This document shows, piece by piece, positions 1 to 6,519 of a stretch of DNA of 15,689 nucleotides (position 1 is the stretch's first letter; the number at the start of each line of letters is the position of its first letter). Source of the stretch: Spirochaetaceae bacterium (GTDB lineage Bacteria > Spirochaetota > Spirochaetia > Treponematales > Breznakiellaceae). The stretch is taken from assembly GCA_031268255.1 (NCBI GenBank), contig JAIRXO010000131.1, positions 1 through 15,689 on the forward strand, in the 5' to 3' direction. Under the pieces are notes generated by a model. That model did no database searches and was not told the origin of the DNA. It saw only the letters and a program-made list of their open reading frames with translations. The position numbers and the translations under genes were made by a program.

Positions 1-102
1 GGGAGCGGCGATGAACTTTCCATAATTTGATCTAAGTTCGCCGTGCTCAAAGGTGATACCTTTGGGACGCTTGAATCCTTTAAGCAGGTTCTTACGGGCC
101 AT
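1..102 (-). CDS. rpoA: RNA polymerase subunit alpha, N-terminal fragment (runs off the window)
   Basis: The first 34 codons of the alpha subunit, which nucleates assembly of the beta and beta-prime subunits of RNA polymerase. The visible protein begins MARKNLLKGFKRPKG and reaches YGKFIAAP, the strand just before the conserved alpha dimerisation segment (ERGFGTTIGNSLRR in family members), which lies outside the window. The ATG is preceded by an AGGAG site that overlaps the rpsD stop codon, so it is probably translationally coupled to rpsD. Position after rpsM-rpsK-rpsD is the standard alpha-operon location. The N-terminus resembles treponemal RpoA from memory. rplQ would be expected next, beyond the edge. 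The gene is cut by the window, not broken. Confidence 0.9.
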   Translation of the reverse strand, partial: MARKNLLKGFKRPKGITFEHGELRSNYGKFIAAP

Positions 103-111
103 AGGAACTCC

Positions 112-747
112 TTATTTAGAATAGAATTCGACAATCATCTGTTCTTTGATATCCGCCAAATCAGTAATATCGCTGCGCCTGGGGATGGCCATAAAAGTTC
201 CTTTCATGGCATCCGGATCAAGCTGCAGCCAGGGCATCACTCCTGCCTTGCCGTATTCCTTGAGTGCTTCCTTTACAATCACGAGGTTACGGCTGGGCTC
301 CTTTATTTCGACTACGTCATTGGAACGCACCAGGAAAGAAGGAATATTAACCTTCTGTCCGTTTACCAGGACATGGCCGTGGAGAACCACCTGCCGGGCC
401 TGGCTTCTGCTCGTGGCAAAACGGAGCCGGTAGACCACATTATCAAGCCGCCGTTCGAGGAGGGCAAAAAGATTCTCACCGGTGATGCCGGGCATACGCA
501 GGGCTCTTTCAAAAAAGAGATGGAACTGCTTCTCCTGCATGCCGTAAATTCTCTTGAATTTCTGCTTCTCCCGCAGTTGTATTCCGTAATCAGACCTCTT
601 GCCCGGACGGGCCTTGGGGTCCTTGCCCGGCGCGGAACGTTTTTTATTGATGGGACATTTATCGCTCTTGCAACGGTCGCCTTTAAGCATGAGCTTTTTC
701 TGCTCCGTCCGGCAGAGCCGACAAACAGGTCCGGTATATCTTGCCAT
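112..747 (-). CDS. rpsD: 30S ribosomal protein S4
   Basis: S4 is a primary 16S rRNA-binding protein that nucleates 30S body assembly and helps form the mRNA entry channel; in several bacteria it also represses its own operon. The 211-residue product is near the usual size. The N-terminal region has four cysteines (C9, C12, C26, C31) in the arrangement of zinc-binding S4 proteins. The S4 RNA-binding domain follows at about residues 100-160 (LERRLDNVVYRLRFA; QARQVVLHGHVLVNG). The ATG at 747 has a GGGAG site 8 bases upstream. A second, out-of-frame ATG sits four bases earlier, and the same arrangement occurs at rpsN. The gene lies between rpsK (78-base gap) and rpoA (9-base gap). Confidence 0.97.
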   Translation of the reverse strand: MARYTGPVCRLCRTEQKKLMLKGDRCKSDKCPINKKRSAPGKDPKARPGKRSDYGIQLREKQKFKRIYGMQEKQFHLFFERALRMPGITGENLFALLERRLDNVVYRLRFATSRSQARQVVLHGHVLVNGQKVNIPSFLVRSNDVVEIKEPSRNLVIVKEALKEYGKAGVMPWLQLDPDAMKGTFMAIPRRSDITDLADIKEQMIVEFYSK

Positions 748-825
748 ACATTTCTCTCCCTGTAAAATATCAATGACGCCTGAGCGCCAAAAGGCCGCTA
801 TAGGAGGGCCGCTGGTTGCGGACCG
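748..825 (-). other. rpsK-rpsD intergenic with weak hairpins and a direct repeat
   Basis: This is one of the longer gaps inside the operon. In the transcribed direction TATAGCGG occurs twice, 29 bases apart. A 4-bp stem (CCGC/GCGG) puts the rpsK stop codon in its loop. A second stem at 774-789 pairs TGGCGC with GCGTCA (one G-U pair) across a TCAG loop, about 25 bases before the rpsD start. None has a U-tract, so termination is unlikely. A role in control of rpsD translation is possible but only inferred. Confidence 0.3.
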
Positions 826-1209
826 CTATATGCGGCGGGTCTTTCTCGGCCTGCAGCCGTTATGCGGAATGGGGGTAACGTCGTTTATCGACTTTACCTT
901 GATGCCCAGGGCGCCAAGCTGGCGTATCGCCGATTCCCTGCCTATGCCCGGGCCTTTTACATACACATGCACTTCCCGCAGTCCTACCTGGAGGGCCTTC
1001 TGGGCGGCTGTCTCGGTTACCGACTGGGCGGCAAAGGGCGTTGACTTTTTTGCCCCCCGGAACCCAAGTCCTCCCGAACTTGCCCAGGAAATGGCGTTTC
1101 CCATAAGATCGGTTATAGTAACAATGGTATTGTTGAATGTAGCCTGTATGTATACATTCCCTTCATATACGGACTTTTTCTCTTTCCGTTTCTTTGTACT
1201 GGCAGCCAC
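826..1209 (-). CDS. rpsK: 30S ribosomal protein S11
   Basis: S11 sits on the 30S platform and contacts S7 and the mRNA exit (Shine-Dalgarno) region. I place the start at a GTG codon (position 1209), giving 127 residues (initiator, then AASTKKRKEKKSVYEG). A strong GGAGG ends five bases before it. The in-frame TTG four codons upstream lies inside that ribosome-binding site and is not a credible start. Family motifs are SGGLGFRGAKKSTPFAAQ in the middle and HNGCRPRKTRRI at the C-terminus. The Asn-Gly pair there is the conserved site of isoaspartate formation in S11. The 108-base gap to rpsM is unusually long for this operon and contains two perfect hairpins. Confidence 0.96.
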   Translation of the reverse strand: MAASTKKRKEKKSVYEGNVYIQATFNNTIVTITDLMGNAISWASSGGLGFRGAKKSTPFAAQSVTETAAQKALQVGLREVHVYVKGPGIGRESAIRQLGALGIKVKSINDVTPIPHNGCRPRKTRRI

Positions 1210-1229
1210 TCGCTCCTCCAAATTATCAG

Positions 1230-1248
1230 CCGCGGGAACCCCCCGCGG
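1230..1248 (-). repeat. GC-rich perfect hairpin just upstream of the rpsK ribosome-binding site
   Basis: A perfect 7-bp stem (CCGCGGG / CCCGCGG) with a 5-base loop. In the mRNA it ends 10-15 bases before the GGAGG of rpsK. There is no U-tract after it, so it does not look like an intrinsic terminator. A translational control element or an RNase processing site is possible (inference). Confidence 0.5.
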
Positions 1249-1281
1249 ATTCCCGGTCTTCCAAAACTCCCGCCCGAAACT

Positions 1282-1299
1282 TTTTGCCCACCGGCAAAA
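1282..1299 (-). repeat. Perfect hairpin downstream of rpsM
   Basis: A 7-bp inverted repeat (TTTTGCC / GGCAAAA) with a 4-base loop, starting about 18 bases after the rpsM stop codon in the transcribed direction. With the stem at 1230-1248 it fills most of the rpsM-rpsK gap. The run after the stem is AGTTTC rather than U-rich, so it is at best a weak terminator. Confidence 0.45.
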
Positions 1300-1317
1300 C
1301 AGCGTCAGGATGGAAAG

Positions 1318-1683
1318 CTATTTCTTCTTGCCCGCTACGGTTTTCTTTTTGCCCTTTCTGGTCCGGGCATTGGTCCTGGTACGCTGGCCGCGCAGGGGCA
1401 GGCCCTTGCGGTGCCGTAAGCCCCGGTAACAGCCTATATCCATAAGCCGCTTGATATTCAGGGCGATTTCAGTGCGGAGCCGCCCTTCGACCTTGTATTC
1501 GTTCTCAAGGAACTGTCTCAGTCCGTTAAGCTCTTCCTGGGACAGGTCATTGATAAGGCGCATGGGGTCTATTTTTGCCTTTTGGCATATCTGGTCCGCG
1601 CTGGCCCGGCCTATTCCGTAGATGTAGGTCAACGCGATATTCACATGCTTGTTCGGGAGGTCAACCCCCGCTATACGTGCCAT
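1318..1683 (-). CDS. rpsM: 30S ribosomal protein S13
   Basis: S13 lies at the top of the 30S head, contacts P-site tRNA and forms bridges to L5 in the 50S subunit. The 121-residue product has the family N-terminus MARIAGVDLPN, the helix-hairpin-helix region around YIYGIGRASADQIC, the IGCYRGLRHRKGLPLRGQRT block, and a Lys/Arg-rich tail (RKGKKKTVAGKKK) of the kind that reaches toward tRNA. The ATG at 1683 is preceded by a run of G (AGGGGG) overlapping the rpmJ stop region, so initiation is probably coupled. In E. coli this gene opens the alpha operon. Here it follows rpmJ with only 9 bases between, with no sign of a separate promoter. Confidence 0.97.
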   Translation of the reverse strand: MARIAGVDLPNKHVNIALTYIYGIGRASADQICQKAKIDPMRLINDLSQEELNGLRQFLENEYKVEGRLRTEIALNIKRLMDIGCYRGLRHRKGLPLRGQRTRTNARTRKGKKKTVAGKKK

Positions 1684-1692
1684 CCTAACCCC

Positions 1693-1806
1693 CTAGCCCT
1701 GCTTCTGCTTATGTTTCGGATTCTGACAAATGATACGGATAATTCCGTTCCGTTTAATCACCTTGCATTTATCGCAAATCGGTTTAACGCTCGTCCTGAC
1801 TTTCAT
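1693..1806 (-). CDS. rpmJ: 50S ribosomal protein L36 (zinc-binding form)
   Basis: A 37-codon gene. The protein starts MKVRTSVKPICDKCK and ends PKHKQKQG. It has the Cys11, Cys14, Cys27 and His32 set of the zinc-binding (C+) form of L36, a small protein that helps order 23S rRNA near the L7/L12 stalk base. The ATG at 1806 has a GGAG site that overlaps the secY stop codon. Placement between secY and rpsM is the E. coli order. infA, adk and map, which many bacteria carry between secY and rpmJ, are absent here. Confidence 0.97.
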   Translation of the reverse strand: MKVRTSVKPICDKCKVIKRNGIIRIICQNPKHKQKQG

Positions 1807-1816
1807 CCTGTGTCTC

Positions 1817-3145
1817 CTAGAGGTTACGTCCCCGTAATCTTCCCCGCCTGGTCAGTCCCTCATGATGGTGCATCTTGAGGAGGGCCTCAATCTGACTCAT
1901 GGTATCCAGGTCTACGCCCACAAGAATGAGGAGCGAAGTACCGCCCATGAGGTACGAAATTGAGGCGGGAAAGTCAAAAAGCATTTGAATAATCTGCGGC
2001 AGTACCGCAATTATCGCCAAATAAAGTGAACCGGGAAGCACAATACGGTTAAGTATCTTTGTAAGATACTCCTCGATGCGTTCGGTCCTGATACCCGGTA
2101 TGGAACCGCCGTTCTCCCGTATGTTCTTGGCGATTTCCACGGGGTTTAGGCTTACCTGTGTGTAGAAATACGCGAAAAACACAATGAGGAGGACATATAA
2201 AAGATTGTACAAAAACCCCTGGGGGTCAAGCGCCCGGGAAACTGCCGCGAGCCAGGCTACATTGGACCCTATGGTAGAGGCTATCTGAATCGGAAAGGTC
2301 AATATCGAAGAAGCAAAGATGACCGGAATAACCCCTGACGGATTTATCTTGAAGGGGATATAGGTATTCTGGGCTCCGTACATTTTCCGCCCTACGACCC
2401 GTTTGGCGTAATGGACCGATATTTTCCGCTGGCCCTGCTGCTCAAAAACAACCAGGGCGACTATGGCCACAAACATCACAAAGACCACAATGACAAAAAC
2501 AAGATTAAGGGTTCCGTTGACAACCCGCTGCCGGACTTCGTATACGGCCCGGGGAAGCCTGGCCACAATGCCGGCGAAAATCAGGAGGGATATGCCGTTG
2601 CCTATGCCCCGCTGGGTTATCTGTTCGCCTATCCACATGAGGAACATGGTTCCTGTGGTAACCGTAAGCATGGAGAGGAGGGTAAACTGCACCATCGGCA
2701 GGCTCAAAAGATTGTCCACCGACCGGGATATATTGGCCGCGTACTGGCTTACCGCGAAGGACTGGATAAGGCAGATTCCCACCGTTCCTATGCGCTGGTA
2801 AGACTGTATCTTTTTCCTGCCCCCTTCTTCTTCCGATATTTTCTTGAGCTTGGGAAAGACTATTATCAGAAGCTGCATGATGATGGACATGGAAATATAC
2901 GGCATGATACCCAGCATGAACACCGAGAAGTTTGAAAAAGCGCCGCCGGCAAAAAAGTCCAGATAGTCAATGATGGCGTTACCGGAATTCTGCATATCGG
3001 TGAAGTAATTATTCAGCACCTGCACATTGATGCCCGGAATGGGAAGCACCGCCCCAAGACGGAAAACCACCAGCATCACTGTAGTGAAAATAATCCGTTC
3101 CCTGAGTTCCTTGACTCTGAAAATACCAACCAGTGGATTAGCCAT
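1817..3145 (-). CDS. secY: Preprotein translocase subunit SecY
   Basis: The channel-forming subunit of the Sec translocon in the inner membrane, which works with SecE, SecG and SecA to export or insert proteins. The 442 residues are the usual length. Ten hydrophobic segments are visible at about residues 19-36, 73-97, 118-137, 152-172, 182-196, 213-234, 269-289, 313-330, 367-390 and 396-413. The plug region precedes segment 2 (around AGGAFSNFS). The long cytosolic loops that bind ribosome and SecA carry KRVVGRKMYGAQNTYIPFK (about 249-267) and GGSIPGIRTERIEEYL (about 347-362). The start is the ATG 17 bases after rplO, behind a GGGA site. Last gene of the spc block before rpmJ. Confidence 0.98.
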   Translation of the reverse strand: MANPLVGIFRVKELRERIIFTTVMLVVFRLGAVLPIPGINVQVLNNYFTDMQNSGNAIIDYLDFFAGGAFSNFSVFMLGIMPYISMSIIMQLLIIVFPKLKKISEEEGGRKKIQSYQRIGTVGICLIQSFAVSQYAANISRSVDNLLSLPMVQFTLLSMLTVTTGTMFLMWIGEQITQRGIGNGISLLIFAGIVARLPRAVYEVRQRVVNGTLNLVFVIVVFVMFVAIVALVVFEQQGQRKISVHYAKRVVGRKMYGAQNTYIPFKINPSGVIPVIFASSILTFPIQIASTIGSNVAWLAAVSRALDPQGFLYNLLYVLLIVFFAYFYTQVSLNPVEIAKNIRENGGSIPGIRTERIEEYLTKILNRIVLPGSLYLAIIAVLPQIIQMLFDFPASISYLMGGTSLLILVGVDLDTMSQIEALLKMHHHEGLTRRGRLRGRNL

Positions 3146-3162
3146 GCAATATCCCTATACCC

Positions 3163-3651
3163 TTATTTTTTTGGCCCTGCCGGAGCGGCGGGGATACTTA
3201 CCGTGCTGCCGGCCTTTTCGGCCTTTTCCTTGGCCGATGCCGAAATAGCGGCCACATTAAAGGTCAGCTTCCGCGAAAAATCCCCGTCGGCAAGTATCTT
3301 TACCGGCTTTGCCCCTTTGACAAGCCCTTTGCGTATGAGGCTCGCGCTGTCCACGGTTTCGCCGTCAACATAACGCTCGTCTATGGCGCCCAGATTAACT
3401 ACCTGGTATTCCTTTTTGAACGGATGATTGGAAAATCCCCGGTGGGCAAGGCGCCGGTACAGGGGCATCTGGCCGCCCTCAAATCCGACATACGTCTTGC
3501 CGCCTGAACGGGATTTCTGTCCCTTGTTGCCCTTTCCCGCCGTCGTGCCCCGGCCCGAACCCTGTCCGCGGCCCAGAATACGCCGCCTTTTGTTCGCGCC
3601 TTCCGGTGCGTGAAGGTTAAAGTCCGCCGGAGCTTTTGCCGCTTCAGCCAT
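3163..3651 (-). CDS. rplO: 50S ribosomal protein L15
   Basis: L15 is a late-assembly 23S rRNA-binding protein in the core of the 50S subunit. The N-terminal part has the Gly/Arg-rich extended tail (RILGRGQGSGRGTTAGKG, then KSRSGG) and the GFEGGQMPLYRRLAHRGF block, followed by the globular domain. At 162 residues it is longer than E. coli L15. The excess is an Ala/Lys/Pro-rich C-terminal tail (after about residue 140, ending PAAPAGPKK), which looks like low-complexity lineage-specific extension. The start has a GAGGAG site. Its first 14 coding bases are identical to those of rplX. Confidence 0.97.
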   Translation of the reverse strand: MAEAAKAPADFNLHAPEGANKRRRILGRGQGSGRGTTAGKGNKGQKSRSGGKTYVGFEGGQMPLYRRLAHRGFSNHPFKKEYQVVNLGAIDERYVDGETVDSASLIRKGLVKGAKPVKILADGDFSRKLTFNVAAISASAKEKAEKAGSTVSIPAAPAGPKK

Positions 3652-3664
3652 TCTATACTCCTCG

Positions 3665-3689
3665 TTTCAAACGCATCAGGCGTTTGAAA
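3665..3689 (-). repeat. Perfect 10-bp hairpin over the rpmD stop codon
   Basis: Arms TTTCAAACGC and GCGTTTGAAA are perfectly complementary, with a 5-base loop that contains the rpmD TGA stop codon. One arm encodes the last residues of L30 (S-N-A); the other lies between the stop and the rplO ribosome-binding site. No U-tract follows. The TTTCAAA arm end resembles the palindrome at 14036-14058. Confidence 0.65.
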
Positions 3690-3864
3690 GTTCTTCCACC
3701 TTAACCAGATGGGAAACTACCCTGACCATCCCCAGTATTTCAGGACTTGCTTCCTGTTCTACCGAAGACCCTATTTTCCTGAGTCCCAAAGAACGAACCG
3801 TGGCCCGCTGCTTGGGAAGAGCCCCGATGGTACTCCGTATCAGGCTGATTTTTATTTTTGCCAT
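3676..3864 (-). CDS. rpmD: 50S ribosomal protein L30
   Basis: A 62-residue L30, the usual bacterial short form, starting MAKIKISLIRSTIGALPKQ and containing the conserved LGLRKIGSSVEQEASPEILGM stretch split across the middle and the C-terminal VRVVSHLVKVEE. L30 binds 23S rRNA on the solvent side of the 50S. I choose the ATG at 3864. A GTG four codons upstream is in frame but lies inside rpsE and lacks its own site. The GGGGG before the ATG overlaps the last codons of rpsE, with only two bases between the genes. The C-terminal residues are encoded inside a perfect hairpin. Confidence 0.95.
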   Translation of the reverse strand: MAKIKISLIRSTIGALPKQRATVRSLGLRKIGSSVEQEASPEILGMVRVVSHLVKVEELSNA

Positions 3865-3866
3865 AA

Positions 3867-4400
3867 TTACCCCCACAATTCCTTGAGGGATTTACCCCTG
3901 TTCTTTGCCATAGTCTTGGCGTCCATCATGGACCGTATGCACTCAAAAGTCGCTTTGACCACATTGTACTGGCTCGGGGCGCCCAGGGATTTTGAAAGCA
4001 CATCGGTAACGCCGCCCGCTTCCATAATGGCCCGCACGGGGCCTCCGGCTATGATGCCTGTCCCCGAACAGGCGGGTTTAAGAAGCACCCGGGACGCCTT
4101 AAAAGTCGCTTCTATCTCGTGGGGTATGGTCCCGTTCTTGACCGGAAGCCGTATAAAATTCCGCTTGGCCTTGTCTATACTCTTTCGTATGGCCTCGGAA
4201 ACATCATTTGCCTTGCCGAACCCGAAACCCACATTGCCCTTGCGGTCGCCGACCACGGTAAGGGCGGAGAAAGAAAAGCGCCGGCCACCCTTGACGACCT
4301 TGGCGGTACGGTTAAGTTTTACCAGCTTCTCGATATATTCTTTTTCCTCGTATTTCTTTTCGCGGCCATCCCGGCCATCCCTGTTCCTCGAACGCTCCAT
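3867..4400 (-). CDS. rpsE: 30S ribosomal protein S5
   Basis: S5 sits near the mRNA entry site of the 30S and affects decoding fidelity. After a charged N-terminal extension (residues 1-20, rich in Arg, Asp, Glu and Lys) comes the S5 double-stranded-RNA-binding fold: KVVKGGRRFSFSALTVVGD, then GNVGFGFGKANDVSEAIRKS. The C-terminal domain carries the invariant GTGIIAGGPVRAIME. At 177 residues it is slightly longer than E. coli S5 because of the N-terminus. The ATG has a GGGGGG-type site starting right at the rplR stop. Between rplR and rpmD, as expected for the spc operon. Confidence 0.97.
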   Translation of the reverse strand: MERSRNRDGRDGREKKYEEKEYIEKLVKLNRTAKVVKGGRRFSFSALTVVGDRKGNVGFGFGKANDVSEAIRKSIDKAKRNFIRLPVKNGTIPHEIEATFKASRVLLKPACSGTGIIAGGPVRAIMEAGGVTDVLSKSLGAPSQYNVVKATFECIRSMMDAKTMAKNRGKSLKELWG

Positions 4401-4409
4401 CCCGCCCCC

Positions 4410-4772
4410 CTAGAACTCTATCCCGGCTTTACGGGCGCCGTCCGCCATGGCTTTGACTATGCCGTGGTACAGATACCCGTTCCGGTCAAAAACAACTGTC
4501 TTGATATTCTTTTCCAAAAGCCGCTTCCCCATAAGTTCGCCCAACTGTGCGGCGCCTTCCGTATTCCGCTTGATGCCCCGGAGTTCTTTTTCCAGGGTTG
4601 ACGCGGAGATAAGGGTATGTCCCTTGTTATCATCAATAACCTGAATGGACATGGACCGGTTGCTCCGGGTAACGCTCATCCGGGGTTTTTCGGCTGTACC
4701 GGAAATCCTCTTGCGTATATGAATCTTCCGTTTAAGCCGTTTTCTGTCTTTCTCTATCAATTTTCGCAGCAT
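4410..4772 (-). CDS. rplR: 50S ribosomal protein L18
   Basis: L18 binds 5S rRNA, together with L5, and anchors it in the central protuberance. The 120 residues show the basic N-terminus (RKRLKRKIHIRKRISGTAEKPR), the RMSVTRSNRSMSIQVIDD core and the C-terminal VVFDRNGYLYHGIVKAMADGARKAG, all typical of the family. Its nearest clear ribosome-binding site (AAAGGAG) is about 12 bases before the ATG, longer than at the neighbouring genes. Either the spacing is relaxed or a weaker GAAG site is used. It lies 36 bases after rplF. Confidence 0.97.
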   Translation of the reverse strand: MLRKLIEKDRKRLKRKIHIRKRISGTAEKPRMSVTRSNRSMSIQVIDDNKGHTLISASTLEKELRGIKRNTEGAAQLGELMGKRLLEKNIKTVVFDRNGYLYHGIVKAMADGARKAGIEF

Positions 4773-4808
4773 AGCTTCAGTCTACTCCTTTCCGCACCCA
4801 CCGGCAGC

Positions 4809-5348
4809 CTATTTAACACCTGACTTGCCGACCTTCCTTCGGATATGTTCGTCGTCGTACCGTATACCCTTGCCCTTGTACGGTTCGGGGAGCCGGAACT
4901 TGCGGATCTGGGAGGCAAACTCGCCTACCTTTTGTTTATCTATCCCGGAAATGGTAAGTTTGCCGCCGGCATCAGAAGCGGCGGAGATACCCTCGGGGAT
5001 TCCCACATATATATCGGTTGAGTAGCCAAGGCTTAACACCAGGAGCTTGCCCTGTATCTCGGCCCTGTATCCAACGCCGGTAATCACCAGGGTTTTGGTA
5101 AAGCCTGAGGATACGCCGGTTACCATATTGTTAAGCAGATTCCTGTATAAGCCATGAAAAGACTTGGTCTGCTTTTCCTCATTGGCCCGGTCGACGACAA
5201 TCTCGTTACCCTGGGGGGTAAAAGATATCACCGGGTGATACTTCTGGGTCAGTTTTCCCTTGGGCCCCTCAACGGTCATTACTTCGTCCTTGAAGCTGAC
5301 CTTGACCCCTTCGGGAATCCTGACCGGAATTTTTCCGATACGCGACAT
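4809..5348 (-). CDS. rplF: 50S ribosomal protein L6
   Basis: L6 binds 23S rRNA near the sarcin-ricin loop and the factor-binding site. The 179 residues contain two tandem L6 folds. The first begins MSRIGKIPVRIPEGVKV and includes VEGPKGKL. The second includes VTGVSSGFTKTLVITGVGYRA and the diagnostic RLPEPYKGKGIRY near the C-terminus, which contacts rRNA. The ATG at 5348 has an AAGGGGAG site within ten bases of the rpsH stop. Nothing unusual is seen. Confidence 0.98.
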   Translation of the reverse strand: MSRIGKIPVRIPEGVKVSFKDEVMTVEGPKGKLTQKYHPVISFTPQGNEIVVDRANEEKQTKSFHGLYRNLLNNMVTGVSSGFTKTLVITGVGYRAEIQGKLLVLSLGYSTDIYVGIPEGISAASDAGGKLTISGIDKQKVGEFASQIRKFRLPEPYKGKGIRYDDEHIRRKVGKSGVK

Positions 5349-5357
5349 AAACTCCCC

Positions 5358-5756
5358 TTACCAGATGGTGCAGATAACTTCTCCGCCGACCTTCTTTTCG
5401 GCGGCCTTCCTGCCGGTGGTAACGCCCATCGACGTGGAAACAATCAGGGTTCCATAGCCGTTGTACACCCTGGGCATGTACTTATAGCCCATATAGACCC
5501 GCCTTCCGGGTTTGGACACCTTTTCGATGCCGTGGATAACCGGAAAGGCCGCCTCATCATATTTAAGGAACACCCTGATGGAATTATTTCCTTCCTGGCT
5601 TATCTTCTTGAAATTCTTGATATACCCTTCTGTCTTTAAAATCTTGACGATTTCAAGTTTCAACTTTGAGGTAGGGATATCAACCTTCTCATGCTTTGCC
5701 ATACCGGCATTCCGGATTTTGGTCAGCATATCCGCAATGGGATCAGAAACGCTCAT
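5358..5756 (-). CDS. rpsH: 30S ribosomal protein S8
   Basis: S8 binds the central domain of 16S rRNA; in E. coli it also represses the spc operon by binding near the start of rplE. The 132 residues start MSVSDPIADMLTKIRNAG and end with the family signature STSMGVTTGRKAAEKKVGGE followed by VICTIW. The GVTTGRKA variant differs from the more common GVMTDREA, a mild family divergence. The start has a GGAG site 6-7 bases upstream, just after rpsN. No S8-like operator could be recognised by eye at the rplX-rplE junction. Confidence 0.97.
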   Translation of the reverse strand: MSVSDPIADMLTKIRNAGMAKHEKVDIPTSKLKLEIVKILKTEGYIKNFKKISQEGNNSIRVFLKYDEAAFPVIHGIEKVSKPGRRVYMGYKYMPRVYNGYGTLIVSTSMGVTTGRKAAEKKVGGEVICTIW

Positions 5757-5770
5757 CCTGTACTCCTACC

Positions 5771-5956
5771 TTACCAGCTTGATTTTGTAACGCCCGGGAT
5801 AAGCCCTTCACTGGCGAGCTGTCTGAAACAAAGACGGCACATCTCAAATTTTCGGAGATACCCTCTGGCTCTCCCGCAGATGCGGCAGCGGTTCACCTTT
5901 CTCGTCTTATATTTTGGCGTCCGCAGCGCCTTGATTATCATCGCTTTTCTTGCCAT
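5771..5956 (-). CDS. rpsN: 30S ribosomal protein S14, short zinc-binding type
   Basis: A 61-residue S14 of the short zinc-binding type rather than the roughly 100-residue E. coli type. S14 is in the 30S head beside S3, S10 and S19. The Zn site is visible as C24-x2-C27 and C40-x2-C43 within NRCRICGRARGYLRKFEMCRLC, and the C-terminus GLIPGVTKSSW is typical. The ATG at 5956 is behind a GGGGGAG site. A decoy out-of-frame ATG sits four bases upstream, and the 14-base block around the start is identical to that of rpsD. It sits between rplE and rpsH, the normal spc place. Confidence 0.97.
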   Translation of the reverse strand: MARKAMIIKALRTPKYKTRKVNRCRICGRARGYLRKFEMCRLCFRQLASEGLIPGVTKSSW

Positions 5957-5967
5957 ACATTCTCCCC

Positions 5968-6519
5968 CTACTTTCTGAAGGGCATGCCGAACTTGGCGAG
6001 GAAGGCCTTGGCCTCCGCGTCGGTCTTTGCCGTAGTAATAATGGCGATATTAAGCCCCGCCACCCTTTCGATCTTATCAAAGTCGATTTCGGGAAAAATA
6101 ATCTGCTCGGTGATGCCAAGCGAATAATTTCCGTGACCGTCAAAGGCGTTCTGATTAACTCCCCGGAAGTCCTTGACACGGGGCAGGGCGACATTGACCA
6201 GCCGGTCAAGGAATTCGTACATCATGGTGCCCCGCAGGGTTACTTTAGCCCCGATTTCCTGCCCGGCGCGTATCTTGAAGTTTGCGATACTCTTCCGCGC
6301 CTTTGTCTTGACAGCCTTCTGCCCGGTAATGAGGGTCAGATCGTCAATGGCCGCGTCAAGGAGTTTCTTGTTCTGGATGGCCTCGCCGACGCCCATGCTG
6401 ACCACTATTTTTTCGAGCCTGGGGGTCTGCATGACCGACGAATAGCCAAATTCCTTAAAAAGCTCCGGCGCTACCTGGTCCCGGTAAATTTTTTTGAGCC
6501 GCGGTTCGTAGTCTTTCAT
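5968..6519 (-). CDS. rplE: 50S ribosomal protein L5
   Basis: L5 binds 5S rRNA and forms an inter-subunit bridge with S13. I start it at the ATG at 6519, giving 183 residues beginning MKDYEPRLKKIYRDQVAPEL. An upstream in-frame extension would run through the rplX end and lacks a site, whereas GGGGAGG lies 6 bases before this ATG. The start overlaps the rplX stop as ATGA, which implies translational coupling. Family motifs are PRLEKIVVSMGVGEA, TGQKAVKTKARKSIANFKIR, LRGTMMYEFLDRLVNVALPR and the C-terminal FGMPFRK. Confidence 0.97.
   Translation of the reverse strand: MKDYEPRLKKIYRDQVAPELFKEFGYSSVMQTPRLEKIVVSMGVGEAIQNKKLLDAAIDDLTLITGQKAVKTKARKSIANFKIRAGQEIGAKVTLRGTMMYEFLDRLVNVALPRVKDFRGVNQNAFDGHGNYSLGITEQIIFPEIDFDKIERVAGLNIAIITTAKTDAEAKAFLAKFGMPFRK

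Noticed and set aside
1210..1221. A TTG start for rpsK
   Set aside because: It lies inside the GGAGG sequence that serves the GTG start at 1209.
43..1445. Plus-strand open frames opposite rpsD, rpsK and rpsM
   Set aside because: The minus-strand products are unambiguous ribosomal proteins over full length; the opposite frames have no family features.
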